Source: an uncultured Sediminibacterium sp.
GTDB lineage: Bacteria > Bacteroidota > Bacteroidia > Chitinophagales > Chitinophagaceae
NCBI RefSeq assembly: GCF_946481145.1
Contig: NZ_CAMLMJ010000032.1
Span: 1-33,786, forward strand
DNA length: 33,786 nucleotides
Direction of reading: 5' to 3'
In this document: positions 26,843-33,786 of the stretch, in pieces
How the letters are laid out: every line of letters starts with the position of its first letter
Position numbering within the stretch: position 1 is the first letter of the stretch
Made by a program: the position numbers and the translations under genes
The notes under the pieces: model-generated
Seen by the model: the letters and a program-made list of their open reading frames with translations, nothing else
Database searches by the model: none
Told to the model about the DNA's origin: nothing

Positions 26843-27433
26843 ATGAGTACTAAAAATTTAACCTTAATTGTTATTGCAGCATTAATCCTTATTTTGGGAG
26901 GATGTGGCTGCAGGGGATATAATGGACTGGTAAAACAGGATGAAGTGGTAAAAAATGCATGGGCAAATGTTGAAAGTGATTACCAACGCCGTGCCGACCT
27001 GATCCCTAATCTGGTAAATACCGTAAAAGGAGAAGCGAATTTTGAGCAGACTACATTACAAAATGTAATCAATGCACGTGCAAGTGCAACTCAGATTAAA
27101 GTAGATCCGAATGATCTTTCACCTGAGAAATTACAACAATACCAGGCTGCGCAGGGACAACTCTCTCAGGCTTTGGGACGTTTGTTGATGGTGACAGAAA
27201 ACTATCCTAATCTGCGTGCCAATGATGCTTTCCGTGGATTGCAGGCTCAATTGGAAGGAACTGAGAACAGGATAAAAGTTTCCCGTAATGATTTCAACAA
27301 AGCGGTAGCTGATTATAATATCAAAGCACGTTCTTTCCCTATGAATATCCTTGCAGGTATGTTTGGATTTAAAGTGAAAGAAGGCTTTAAAGCAGACGCA
27401 GGCGCCGAAAAAGCACCGGAAGTTAAATTTTAA
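26843..27433 (+). CDS. lemA: LemA family protein
   Basis: The 196-residue protein has an N-terminal hydrophobic segment (about residues 5-20) ending in LGGCGC, which could be either a membrane anchor or a lipobox (Cys21). The rest is the helical LemA domain: VKQDEVVKNAWANVESDYQR, RRADLIPNLVNTVKG and the later NDFNKAVADYNIKARSFP. LemA proteins are of unknown biochemical function, exposed outside the inner membrane. It is followed by two TPM-domain genes, the arrangement in which lemA is commonly found, and a hairpin terminator lies in between. Confidence 0.92.
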   Translation: MSTKNLTLIVIAALILILGGCGCRGYNGLVKQDEVVKNAWANVESDYQRRADLIPNLVNTVKGEANFEQTTLQNVINARASATQIKVDPNDLSPEKLQQYQAAQGQLSQALGRLLMVTENYPNLRANDAFRGLQAQLEGTENRIKVSRNDFNKAVADYNIKARSFPMNILAGMFGFKVKEGFKADAGAEKAPEVKF

Positions 27434-27438
27434 TACCT

Positions 27439-27510
27439 AAGCCACAGTGCTGTTTCAGTGGAGCAATCTTTTAAGATCATTGCCCAAACCTGTTACACAC
27501 TGTGGCTTTT
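27439..27510 (+). terminator. lemA terminator or attenuator
   Basis: AAGCCACAGTG (27439-27449) pairs perfectly with CACTGTGGCTT (27498-27508), followed by TTAA. The 48-nt intervening loop holds smaller complementary words around GCAATCTT and GATCATTGC. It occupies most of the lemA-TPM gap, so it may attenuate rather than end transcription. Confidence 0.6.
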
Positions 27511-27524
27511 AATATTAGCCAGTT

Positions 27525-27986
27525 ATGTTCGGACTATTCAGCAAAAAACCAGAAAGTCATTTCTCAGAAGAAGAGAAACAGAAAATTGTTGCTGCTATTC
27601 AGTCTGCAGAGCAAAAGACCAGTGGTGAAGTGAGGATTTATATTGAGAATAAATGTGCTTATGTAAATCCATTACATCGGGCACAAGAACTCTTTTTCAA
27701 TTTGAAAATGGACCAGACTGCAGAACGCAATGGTGTACTGGTATATATAGCCATGAAAGATCGACAACTGGCTGTATTTGGGGATGAAGGTATTCACCAA
27801 AAAGTGGGTAGCGCATTCTGGGATCAGGAAGTTAAGAAGATGCTTGCGGAATTCCGGCAACTGCATTATGCAGAAGGGTTGGCTACTATTATAGAAGATA
27901 TAGGCGTGGCTTTATCAACACACTTTCCTTATGATAATAAGGGTGATAAGAATGAATTGCCGGATGAGATTGTATTTGGCAGATAA
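27525..27986 (+). CDS. TPM-domain protein (short, no signal peptide)
   Basis: The 153-residue protein is almost entirely one TPM domain: EEKQKIVAAIQSAEQKTSGE, VRIYIENKCAY, GVLVYIAMKDRQLAVFGDEG and a C-terminal GLATIIEDIGVALSTHFP. There is no signal peptide or transmembrane segment, unlike the next gene. TPM domains were named from a plant photosystem protein and a phosphatase activity has been proposed. Tight grouping with lemA and a second TPM gene (24 nt downstream) suggests a shared membrane-linked role. Confidence 0.88.
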   Translation: MFGLFSKKPESHFSEEEKQKIVAAIQSAEQKTSGEVRIYIENKCAYVNPLHRAQELFFNLKMDQTAERNGVLVYIAMKDRQLAVFGDEGIHQKVGSAFWDQEVKKMLAEFRQLHYAEGLATIIEDIGVALSTHFPYDNKGDKNELPDEIVFGR

Positions 27987-28010
27987 ACAGTTCACCGGAA
28001 CCGAAACATT

Positions 28011-28796
28011 ATGAAAAAATTACTCGTCATCTGGCTTATGCTCCTGAGCTTTGTAGCAATACAGGCGCAGGATATTTTACCTAAACCGAATCCACCAAGG
28101 TTGGTAACCGACAAAGCCAATGTTTTATCAAAGGAACAACGGGAAGCTTTGGAACAAAAGCTGGTTGCGCTTGATGACAGCAGCTCAAACCAAATTGCAG
28201 TTGTACTGCTTCCTACGCTCGATGGATATCCGATAGAAGAATATGCCAATAAATTATTTCGCGATTGGGGTATTGGAAATGCCAAAACAAACAATGGTGT
28301 ATTAATTATAGCGGCAATTGAGGATAGAAAAATCAGGATTGAAGTGGGGTATGGATTAGAAGGCGCTATCCCCGATATCATTGCGAGTAATATTATTCAG
28401 CAGGATATTGCACCCAACTTTAAAGATGGTAATTATTATCGTGGTTTGGATAGAGCCATCGAATCGTTGGCAAAAGCGGCAGTTGGAGAATACAATGTAA
28501 AAAGAATAAAGAAGAACAAAGATGGAGTAACCGGCAAATCATTACTCACATTCATTTTCATTCTCTTTGTAGTGTTAATGATAGTGGCGCGCAAAGGCGG
28601 CGGTGGAGGACGAGGTGGTGGAATGATGAGTCGTCGTGGTTATGGTGATATTGCAGAAGCAATATTCTGGTCATCCGTACTTGGTGGTGGCAGACGAGGC
28701 AGCGGCGGCGGCGGATGGGGAGGAGGAAGCGGCGGCGGTTTCGGCGGTTTCGGAGGGGGAAGCAGCGGTGGCGGCGGCGCAAGCGGAGGGTGGTAG
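28011..28796 (+). CDS. TPM-domain membrane protein with Gly-rich tail (YgcG-like)
   Basis: The 261-residue protein has a signal peptide (MKKLLVIWLMLLSFVAIQAQ), a TPM domain over about residues 28-160 (VTDKANVLSKEQREALEQKL, NGVLIIAAIEDRKIRIEVGY, GLEGAIPD), one transmembrane helix (LLTFIFILFVVLMIVA, about residues 178-193) and a tail of Gly, Arg and Ser ending GGGASGGW. The order signal-TPM-TM-Gly tail is the YgcG pattern. It presents the TPM domain outside the inner membrane. It is the last gene of the lemA-TPM-TPM group and converges on the M1 peptidase gene. Confidence 0.9.
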   Translation: MKKLLVIWLMLLSFVAIQAQDILPKPNPPRLVTDKANVLSKEQREALEQKLVALDDSSSNQIAVVLLPTLDGYPIEEYANKLFRDWGIGNAKTNNGVLIIAAIEDRKIRIEVGYGLEGAIPDIIASNIIQQDIAPNFKDGNYYRGLDRAIESLAKAAVGEYNVKRIKKNKDGVTGKSLLTFIFILFVVLMIVARKGGGGGRGGGMMSRRGYGDIAEAIFWSSVLGGGRRGSGGGGWGGGSGGGFGGFGGGSSGGGGASGGW

Positions 28797-28802
28797 GAAA
28801 CA

Positions 28803-28956
28803 AATAATAAGAAATAAGGAATAAGAAATAAGGAATGAGAAAGTAAGTGAGTATTCTTTCCAACTACAACCAAAAAAGAAGCCTTCCAACTGGAAGGCTT
28901 CTTTGCTTATAAAACATATTACTTTCTCATTTCTTATTTCTTATTCCTTATTTTTT
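28803..28956. repeat. inverted AATAAGAAATAAGG element bracketing a bidirectional terminator
   Basis: The left block (about 28803-28846) carries iterated AATAAG/AAATAAGG words; the right block (about 28919-28956) is nearly its reverse complement, with about 33 bp matching and one mismatch next to the outer end. Between them is a perfect hairpin: 28875-28888 pairs with 28891-28904 (core AGCCTTCCA). The hairpin should terminate both convergent transcripts. The outer blocks are additional structure overlapping the extreme 3' end of the M1 gene. Confidence 0.8.
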
Positions 28957-31417
28957 ATTTCTTTTCTTCCGGCAACCTGCTTCTAACATAATCAGCCATT
29001 TCTTTCGCACCAGCAGCTTCTTTAGCGGCCGCAAGTTCTTTCAGAGCAGGAAGCATTGTTGGATCAGTTTGAGGGCGGGCTGCGGCTGGAATAAGGTCGC
29101 GGAAGGCGAATATAGCATCAACAGCCTGTTTGAATTCACTAAGCTTGGTAAGTTTAGCAGCAAAAGCGGCATAGGTAACACTCATCTGTACTTTTGCAAA
29201 TGAAAGCGGCATTTTATCGTAGCTGTCAGAAACAACAGCAAATGCTGTCTCATCGCCATAAGTAATTAAAACACCAGAGATTGATTCATTCAAACGACCT
29301 TTTGCAGGTGACTTACCTAATTCCTTGGCCAGTTCAAGTGCAGCAATACTATCAATACTTGCTAATGCATCTAAGCCAGCTCCGGCAAGTGTATAAGAAG
29401 AATCTTTTGAGGCAGTTAAGAATAAATCACGGTAAGATGCTTTCTTAAGGTTTGATAAATAATCAATGGCTTCTGCTCTTACCGTTCTTTTTGTGTCATT
29501 TTTTGCAATGGCTTCCATTTTTGCAATCAAGGCATCGTCAGGGGTTACTTTAGCAAGGTTGGTGATCGCAAGTGAGCGAATACGGAAGTAAGGATCATTT
29601 AAAGCATCCATTAATAACTGAACAGCAGCAGGGTCTTTTGTATTGTTTCCAGCAAAAGCAACTGCTTCTCTGCGATCTAGATAATTACCAGCATGTTTAA
29701 ACTGATGAATAAATTCAGCAAGTGTTTTATTATCTTTTTTATCAACCAATAAATATTTGTCCGCATCTACATTAATCTGATCTGGCTTAGATTTCACATT
29801 AAACGTAAAAGTGTCAGCCTTTTTCTCCATCCATACCTGATGCCTTGTTTTTTCATTTCCTTCACAAACATCAATGGTAAAAGGTAATTTGAAAGTTTTG
29901 TCACCAGCCTGAATTTGTTTGATAATAACACTTGATTGTTGTTTGGCGGCATCGTATTGATAACTAATATCGATGCGTGGGTGACCACTGCCAAAATACC
30001 ATTGGTTAAAGAACCAGTTAAGGTCTTTTCCAGTAACATCTTCAAAAGCTAAACGTAGTTTGTGTGCGCTACCTGTTCCAAATTTATTGGTAGTAAGATA
30101 CTTATTAAGAGAAGCAAAGAAAGCATCATCTCCTACGAGGTTACGCAGCATATGTAATATCCGACCACCTTTATTGTAGCTGATGGCATCAAACATATCT
30201 TCTTTGTCTTTATAATAGAAGCGCACCAGATCACGGTTTTGTTGTCCGCTACCTATATAGCCACGCATCTGATTAAAGTTTTCGAACATGGCTTCATCAT
30301 TTCCATGCTTATATTCTGCCCATAGGTATTGACTATAATCTGCAAAGCTTTCGTTTACGGTAAGATTACTCCAGCTTTCTGCAGTAACAAGATCGCCAAA
30401 CCACTGGTGAAATAATTCGTGTGCGATAGTAGATTCCCAGCCATTGCCATCAATAAGTTCACGCGCATCTTGCTGAGCGCTTTCCTGGTGTAAGGTAGCG
30501 GTAGTATTTTCCATGGCGCCACTTACATAATCGTGTGCAACCATTTGGCTATATTTTACCCAAGGGTATTCCACACCTAGTTTTTTAGAAAAGAATGCCA
30601 TCATTTCAGGGGTAGATCCAAAAATTTTGCGGGCAACTTTTTCATAAGGCTTATCTACATAGTAGTTAACTTCTTTTCCTTTATATGTGTCCTTAATCAC
30701 TGCAAAATCACCGATACCCATAAAGAATAAATAAGGCGCATGTGGTTGGTCCATCGACCATGTATCTGTGCGTGTTCCATCAGCATTCTTTTTCTGTGCA
30801 ATCATTTTTCCATTAGACAGTGTAACATATTTATTCGCCACAGTTAGGTTGAATAATTGGGTAGATTTTTGATTTGGGCGATCAATAGTAGGAACCCAAA
30901 CTGAAGTGGCTTCTGTTTCACCCTGTGTCCAGATTTGTGTTGGCTTATCTTTTTCTTCTCCTTTCGGGTTAATAAAATAGAGGCCTTTGGCGTCGGTAAT
31001 AGCTGCACTGCCAGCAACCCTGAATTCATTTGGTTTGGCTGTATAATCAATATATAAAGTATAGCGCTCGCCTTTTTTAAAGGTTTTGTTGAGTTTTATA
31101 TTCAGAAAAAGGCTGTCGTAATTGTATTTCAGCGGAATGTTTTTACCAGCGCTAACAATCGCAACCTGGTTGATGTTCATGCCTTTCGCATCCAATTGTA
31201 CGGAATCTGTAGCATAGAAATGGGGTTGGAGGGTAATCCAAACCTTTCCATTAAGGTATGAATGTTCATAATCAAAGCGGGCATCCAGTCTGGTATGCAC
31301 TAAGTCGTTTTGTTTGGTGGCAAACGCGCGGTACTGCGATTTCCATTCTTCACTTCCCCCGGTTTGAGCCATCAGGAAAACCGGAGCAAAGGCAATCAAT
31401 AATAAAATCTTTTTCAT
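28955..31417 (-). CDS. M1-family aminopeptidase with C-terminal HEAT-like region
   Basis: Exported zinc aminopeptidase. The 820-residue protein has a signal peptide (MKKILLLIAFAPVFLMAQ). The exopeptidase motif is SGAMENTTA, and the zinc site is HELFHQWFGD with His333, Glu334, His337 and the distant ligand Glu356 in NESFADY. After the catalytic domain comes a beta domain (LPFTIDVCEGNEKTRHQVWM), then from about residue 560 a helical HEAT-like region (DPYFRIRSLAITNLAKV). It is likely periplasmic or outer-membrane associated and releases N-terminal residues from peptides. Expression partners are not obvious; it is divergent from the next gene. Confidence 0.93.
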   Translation of the reverse strand: MKKILLLIAFAPVFLMAQTGGSEEWKSQYRAFATKQNDLVHTRLDARFDYEHSYLNGKVWITLQPHFYATDSVQLDAKGMNINQVAIVSAGKNIPLKYNYDSLFLNIKLNKTFKKGERYTLYIDYTAKPNEFRVAGSAAITDAKGLYFINPKGEEKDKPTQIWTQGETEATSVWVPTIDRPNQKSTQLFNLTVANKYVTLSNGKMIAQKKNADGTRTDTWSMDQPHAPYLFFMGIGDFAVIKDTYKGKEVNYYVDKPYEKVARKIFGSTPEMMAFFSKKLGVEYPWVKYSQMVAHDYVSGAMENTTATLHQESAQQDARELIDGNGWESTIAHELFHQWFGDLVTAESWSNLTVNESFADYSQYLWAEYKHGNDEAMFENFNQMRGYIGSGQQNRDLVRFYYKDKEDMFDAISYNKGGRILHMLRNLVGDDAFFASLNKYLTTNKFGTGSAHKLRLAFEDVTGKDLNWFFNQWYFGSGHPRIDISYQYDAAKQQSSVIIKQIQAGDKTFKLPFTIDVCEGNEKTRHQVWMEKKADTFTFNVKSKPDQINVDADKYLLVDKKDNKTLAEFIHQFKHAGNYLDRREAVAFAGNNTKDPAAVQLLMDALNDPYFRIRSLAITNLAKVTPDDALIAKMEAIAKNDTKRTVRAEAIDYLSNLKKASYRDLFLTASKDSSYTLAGAGLDALASIDSIAALELAKELGKSPAKGRLNESISGVLITYGDETAFAVVSDSYDKMPLSFAKVQMSVTYAAFAAKLTKLSEFKQAVDAIFAFRDLIPAAARPQTDPTMLPALKELAAAKEAAGAKEMADYVRSRLPEEKK

Positions 31418-31541
31418 GTTAGCTTTTTAGATGGCCTAAAGATAAACTTGCTGTGGAAACAGATTGTTAGAATTTTACTAATGGTCTGGCGGGTTATGCA
31501 CCATTGTCTTTAGCGTTTTTTAAAACAGTAAATTTGTTGGT

Positions 31542-32282
31542 ATGAAAGAGCGGAAAAAACTGAAAAATATCCTGGTGGTTATTATGCTGTTGATAGGCAG
31601 TGTCGGTAATATATCGGCACAGTCAACCCATTATCTATTCTTTCAAACCGAAAATAACCAACCTTTTTACCTCCGGATCATGGGTGCCACCCTTAGTTCG
31701 AATGAAACTGGTTATTTGTTGATACCCAAACTAACAGATGGTAAATACGAGATACAGGTAGGTTTTGCAAAATCAACCACTGAACAGGCATTTACCTTCA
31801 ATATGGAGGGGCGTGATATGGGATTTTCTTTGAAGCAGGAGTTAGACAATACCTGGAGTTTGTTCAATCTGGTTGATTTTAGCCTGTTGAGAGGCACGAC
31901 TGTTAACATTCAAATTGAACCTGAGATAGTAAAAAAGGATACTGTTGTTAAGGCTGAAGTTAAAGCCGAAGTAAAGAAAACAGAGAAAGAGGAAGTTAAA
32001 GAACCTGTTGTGCCAGTTGAAAAACCGGTTGTGAAGCAGCAAATAAAAGCAAAGCTGATATTGCCTGAAATATCAAAAATCTATGATCGTTCATCAGTTG
32101 ATGGGGTTGATATGGTGTTTGTGGTAAAGGAATTAACCAGAAGCGATACGGTTATTTTGTATGTCCCGGCAATAAAACCTCCAGGTATGGCGGGTAAATT
32201 GACGGATAACAAGGCAAAGGATCAGCCTTCAGGAGCATTAATATTGTCTACTGCTATAACTCACCCTTTCAAAACCAACTGA
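31542..32282 (+). CDS. exported hypothetical protein upstream of truA
   Basis: The 246-residue protein has a signal peptide (hydrophobic ILVVIMLLIGSVGNISAQ, cut near residue 27). It then has a beta-rich domain of about 85 residues (HYLFFQTENNQPFYLRIMGA, SSNETGYLLIPKLTDGKYEI) that recalls conserved exported proteins in related bacteria, but I know no function. Residues about 125-170 are a low-complexity Lys/Glu/Val linker (KAEVKAEVKKTEKEEVKEP), followed by a small C-terminal domain. Its stop overlaps the truA start by one base. TAAATTTG at 31529-31536 is a possible -7 element only 5 nt before the ATG, which would make the mRNA nearly leaderless. Confidence 0.8.
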   Translation: MKERKKLKNILVVIMLLIGSVGNISAQSTHYLFFQTENNQPFYLRIMGATLSSNETGYLLIPKLTDGKYEIQVGFAKSTTEQAFTFNMEGRDMGFSLKQELDNTWSLFNLVDFSLLRGTTVNIQIEPEIVKKDTVVKAEVKAEVKKTEKEEVKEPVVPVEKPVVKQQIKAKLILPEISKIYDRSSVDGVDMVFVVKELTRSDTVILYVPAIKPPGMAGKLTDNKAKDQPSGALILSTAITHPFKTN

Positions 32283-33049
32283 TGCGTTATTTCCTATCTG
32301 TAGCTTATATGGGAACCAGGTATGCTGGTTTTCAGGTGCAGGATGGACAGGAAACCATTCAGTCGCAGGTTACAAAGGCATTGGAAACGCTTTTTAGGGT
32401 GCCATTTTCTCTTACAGGTTCATCACGAACAGATGCAGGGGTGCATGCGGAGGAAAATTATTTCCATTTCGATACAGACCTTCAATTAACATTAAAGCAT
32501 CAATATAACCTAAATGCGATCTTACCTAGTGATATAGCCATAAAGGGTATATATAGGGTGGGAGAAACGGCTCATTGCCGGTTTGATGCAGTTGAAAGGG
32601 AGTATAAGTATTTGATTCACAATAAGAAAGACCCATTTTTAACCCAGCGGTCGTGGTTGTATCCATATCCTTTAGACCGGAATATATTAAACAGGCTGTC
32701 GGAGGTTTTATTGACTTATACTGATTTTACGTCTTTTTCTAAGCGAAATACCCAGGTATATACCTACAATTGCGCTATCAGAGAAGCAAGATGGGAAGAT
32801 TTGGCTGGTGGAGGGTTAAGTTTTCACATAAGTTCCAATCGTTTTCTTCGTGGAATGATCAGGGGTATTGTTGGAACGATGATTCGGATTGCAAGGGCAG
32901 GAGTAACGATCGAAGAGGCGGAGGAATTGTTTCGAAATATTATAGAAGCCAAAGATTGCAGCAGGGCTGATTTTACAACGCCGGCATATGGTTTATACCT
33001 GATGGAAGTAAGGTATCCTGAAGGAATGATGCAGGCTTTAAGTGAATAG
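32282..33049 (+). CDS. truA: tRNA pseudouridine synthase A
   Basis: Converts uridines 38-40 in the anticodon arm of tRNAs to pseudouridine. The 255 residues are normal length. The catalytic aspartate is Asp51 in SSRTDAGVHA. Other conserved segments are MGTRYAGFQVQ, AHCRFDAVEREYKYLI, DFTSFSKRN and FLRGMIRGIVGTMIRIARAG. The start ATG shares its A with the stop TGA of the upstream gene (TGATG), so translation is probably coupled. A hairpin terminator lies about 50 nt downstream. Confidence 0.96.
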   Translation: MRYFLSVAYMGTRYAGFQVQDGQETIQSQVTKALETLFRVPFSLTGSSRTDAGVHAEENYFHFDTDLQLTLKHQYNLNAILPSDIAIKGIYRVGETAHCRFDAVEREYKYLIHNKKDPFLTQRSWLYPYPLDRNILNRLSEVLLTYTDFTSFSKRNTQVYTYNCAIREARWEDLAGGGLSFHISSNRFLRGMIRGIVGTMIRIARAGVTIEEAEELFRNIIEAKDCSRADFTTPAYGLYLMEVRYPEGMMQALSE

Positions 33050-33102
33050 TGAATAGTGTTTGAATATTGTTGTTAGTAGTAAATGGTTCTTCCTCTGATA
33101 AA

Positions 33103-33134
33103 ACAGGTGTTTGATACCTGTGACTATTTTTTTT
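33103..33134 (+). terminator. truA terminator
   Basis: ACAGGT (33103-33108) pairs with ACCTGT (33116-33121), then a nine-T run within 33126-33134. A second hairpin follows: 33142-33150 with 33158-33166, nine pairs with one wobble. Confidence 0.8.
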
Positions 33135-33198
33135 CTCTTCTGAAAGTCTTGTGTGGTAAGGCTTTCATCACTCCAAGCTAAAATTATTTTGAAAAAGA

Positions 33199-33230
33199 TT
33201 TGGCAGGAAACAATTCACGCCTATCTTTGC
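33199..33230 (+). promoter_or_regulatory. rRNA promoter P1
   Basis: TTTG (33199-33202), a 19-nt spacer, then TATCTTTGC (33222-33230): a full consensus match for the phylum's housekeeping sigma factor. The transcript start region is followed by a small stem and a boxA-like GTTCTTTGAA (33255-33264). Confidence 0.85.
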
Positions 33231-33313
33231 AGCCCGCTTTGAAAAAAAGGGGATGTTCTTTGAAGGCAGCTACAATGAAAGGCAAAAAAAAGTTGCAAAT
33301 TTTCAAAATAAAA

Positions 33314-33345
33314 TTTGCTGGTTTAAATAACACACTTATCTTCGC
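33314..33345 (+). promoter_or_regulatory. rRNA promoter P2
   Basis: TTTG (33314-33317), 19-nt spacer, TATCTTCGC (33337-33345), one base off consensus. Downstream a CCGTT/AACGG stem is followed by GTTCATTGAA. Confidence 0.75.
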
Positions 33346-33416
33346 CGCCCGTTCGATAAAAACGGTAGTTCATTGAAGCATAAATGAGGGTCTGAAAAAA
33401 TAAAAATCAAATAAAA

Positions 33417-33448
33417 TTTGGTACTAAAAAATAAGCTCTTATCTTTGC
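33417..33448 (+). promoter_or_regulatory. rRNA promoter P3
   Basis: TTTG (33417-33420), 19-nt spacer, TATCTTTGC (33440-33448). A CCGTTT/AAACGG stem and GTTCTT follow, almost the same as after P2. Confidence 0.85.
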
Positions 33449-33522
33449 CGTCCGTTTGAAAAAAACGGTAGTTCTTACAGCGATTTTGACAGTAAAAAAA
33501 GTTTGAAATTTCTTCAAATAAT

Positions 33523-33555
33523 TTTGGCTGATAAAATAAAAGCTTATACCTTTGC
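33523..33555 (+). promoter_or_regulatory. rRNA promoter P4
   Basis: TTTG (33523-33526), 20-nt spacer, TACCTTTGC (33547-33555). It is the promoter closest to 16S, leaving a leader of about 180 nt. A CCCC/GGGT stem and a boxA-like GATCTTTGAA (33593-33602) follow. Confidence 0.85.
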
Positions 33556-33738
33556 AACCCCAACAAAATGGGTAGCTTAGAAAAAGCGAAAAGATCTTTG
33601 AAAGTTTGGAAGCAACAGCACAATTAAACATAATTACAAATTAGTTTACTTGTAAGGTTAACAGCAATCAAAAACAATTAACAACAAATCCGACGTTAAT
33701 TTCGATTATTTGAGATTAAGTCAGATCAAACAACATTT
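33556..33738 (+). other. 16S rRNA leader region
   Basis: Non-coding, AT-rich sequence transcribed from P1-P4 ahead of mature 16S. It carries the boxA-like GATCTTTGAA. The 5' strand of the processing stem probably lies here, but its partner is outside the window. No coding potential was recognised in 33050-33738. Confidence 0.7.

Positions 33739-33786
<48 letters not shown>

Noticed and set aside
28558..28889. Minus-strand open frames opposite the Gly-rich tail of the TPM protein
   Set aside because: They arise from the repetitive GGC/GGA codons of the tail and translate to Pro/Ala- or Arg-rich low-complexity sequence.
33336..33631. Two overlapping minus-strand open frames in the rRNA leader
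   Set aside because: They cross the tandem promoters and 16S leader and have no recognisable protein features.

Overview
The window looks like a core-chromosome segment from a member of the Bacteroidota, probably near the Chitinophagaceae. The evidence is the start of a 16S rRNA gene at the right edge, promoters of the TTTG-N19-TAnnTTTG type, weak or absent Shine-Dalgarno sequences, a long SecA with a C-terminal zinc motif, a SusC/TonB-style receptor with an N-terminal regulatory domain, and many gene families typical of that phylum. Most of the content is housekeeping. I found no CRISPR array, prophage, complete insertion sequence or recognisable defence island.

Left part (1-6191), minus strand: partial malate dehydrogenase (mdh), a thioredoxin-fold exported protein, an Mla-type ABC ATPase, lysA, scpB, atpG and an exported hypothetical protein. 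The scpB-lysA-ATPase-thioredoxin genes are tightly spaced (49, 24 and 10 nt) and probably form one operon. atpG stands apart from the other ATP synthase genes.

Middle (6366-19900), plus strand: secA, deoC, a SPOR-domain protein, an M20 amidohydrolase, a decayed ORF6N-domain gene carrying a nonsense codon and a frameshift, a malic enzyme-phosphotransacetylase fusion (maeB), the MlaE-type permease that probably partners the distant ATPase, then a DUF4442 protein, a beta-CASP metallo-beta-lactamase RNase and galK (the last two overlap by 4 nt), and a small DoxX-like membrane protein.

19902-24076: a small lipoprotein, a Cys-rich conserved hypothetical protein and a one-domain asparaginase on the minus strand, a divergent TonB-dependent siderophore-type receptor, and tRNA-Glu(TTC).

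Right part (24329-33786): gapA and pgk (glycolysis), a lemA-TPM-TPM membrane module, a convergent M1 aminopeptidase with a HEAT-like tail, an exported hypothetical protein overlapping truA by one base, and a 0.7-kb rRNA leader with four tandem promoters before 16S rRNA.

The most unusual structure is outside the genes. Several gaps contain long palindromes built from iterated short purine-rich words, including a perfect 30-bp inverted repeat between pgk and lemA, a 25-bp-arm hairpin upstream of gapA, an inverted pair bracketing a terminator at 28803-28956, and two copies of a TTTGAAAA-based element. A 16-bp-arm palindrome also sits inside the ORF6N pseudogene. These and the four-promoter rRNA leader are the best leads. 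No clearly new multi-gene system is evident.
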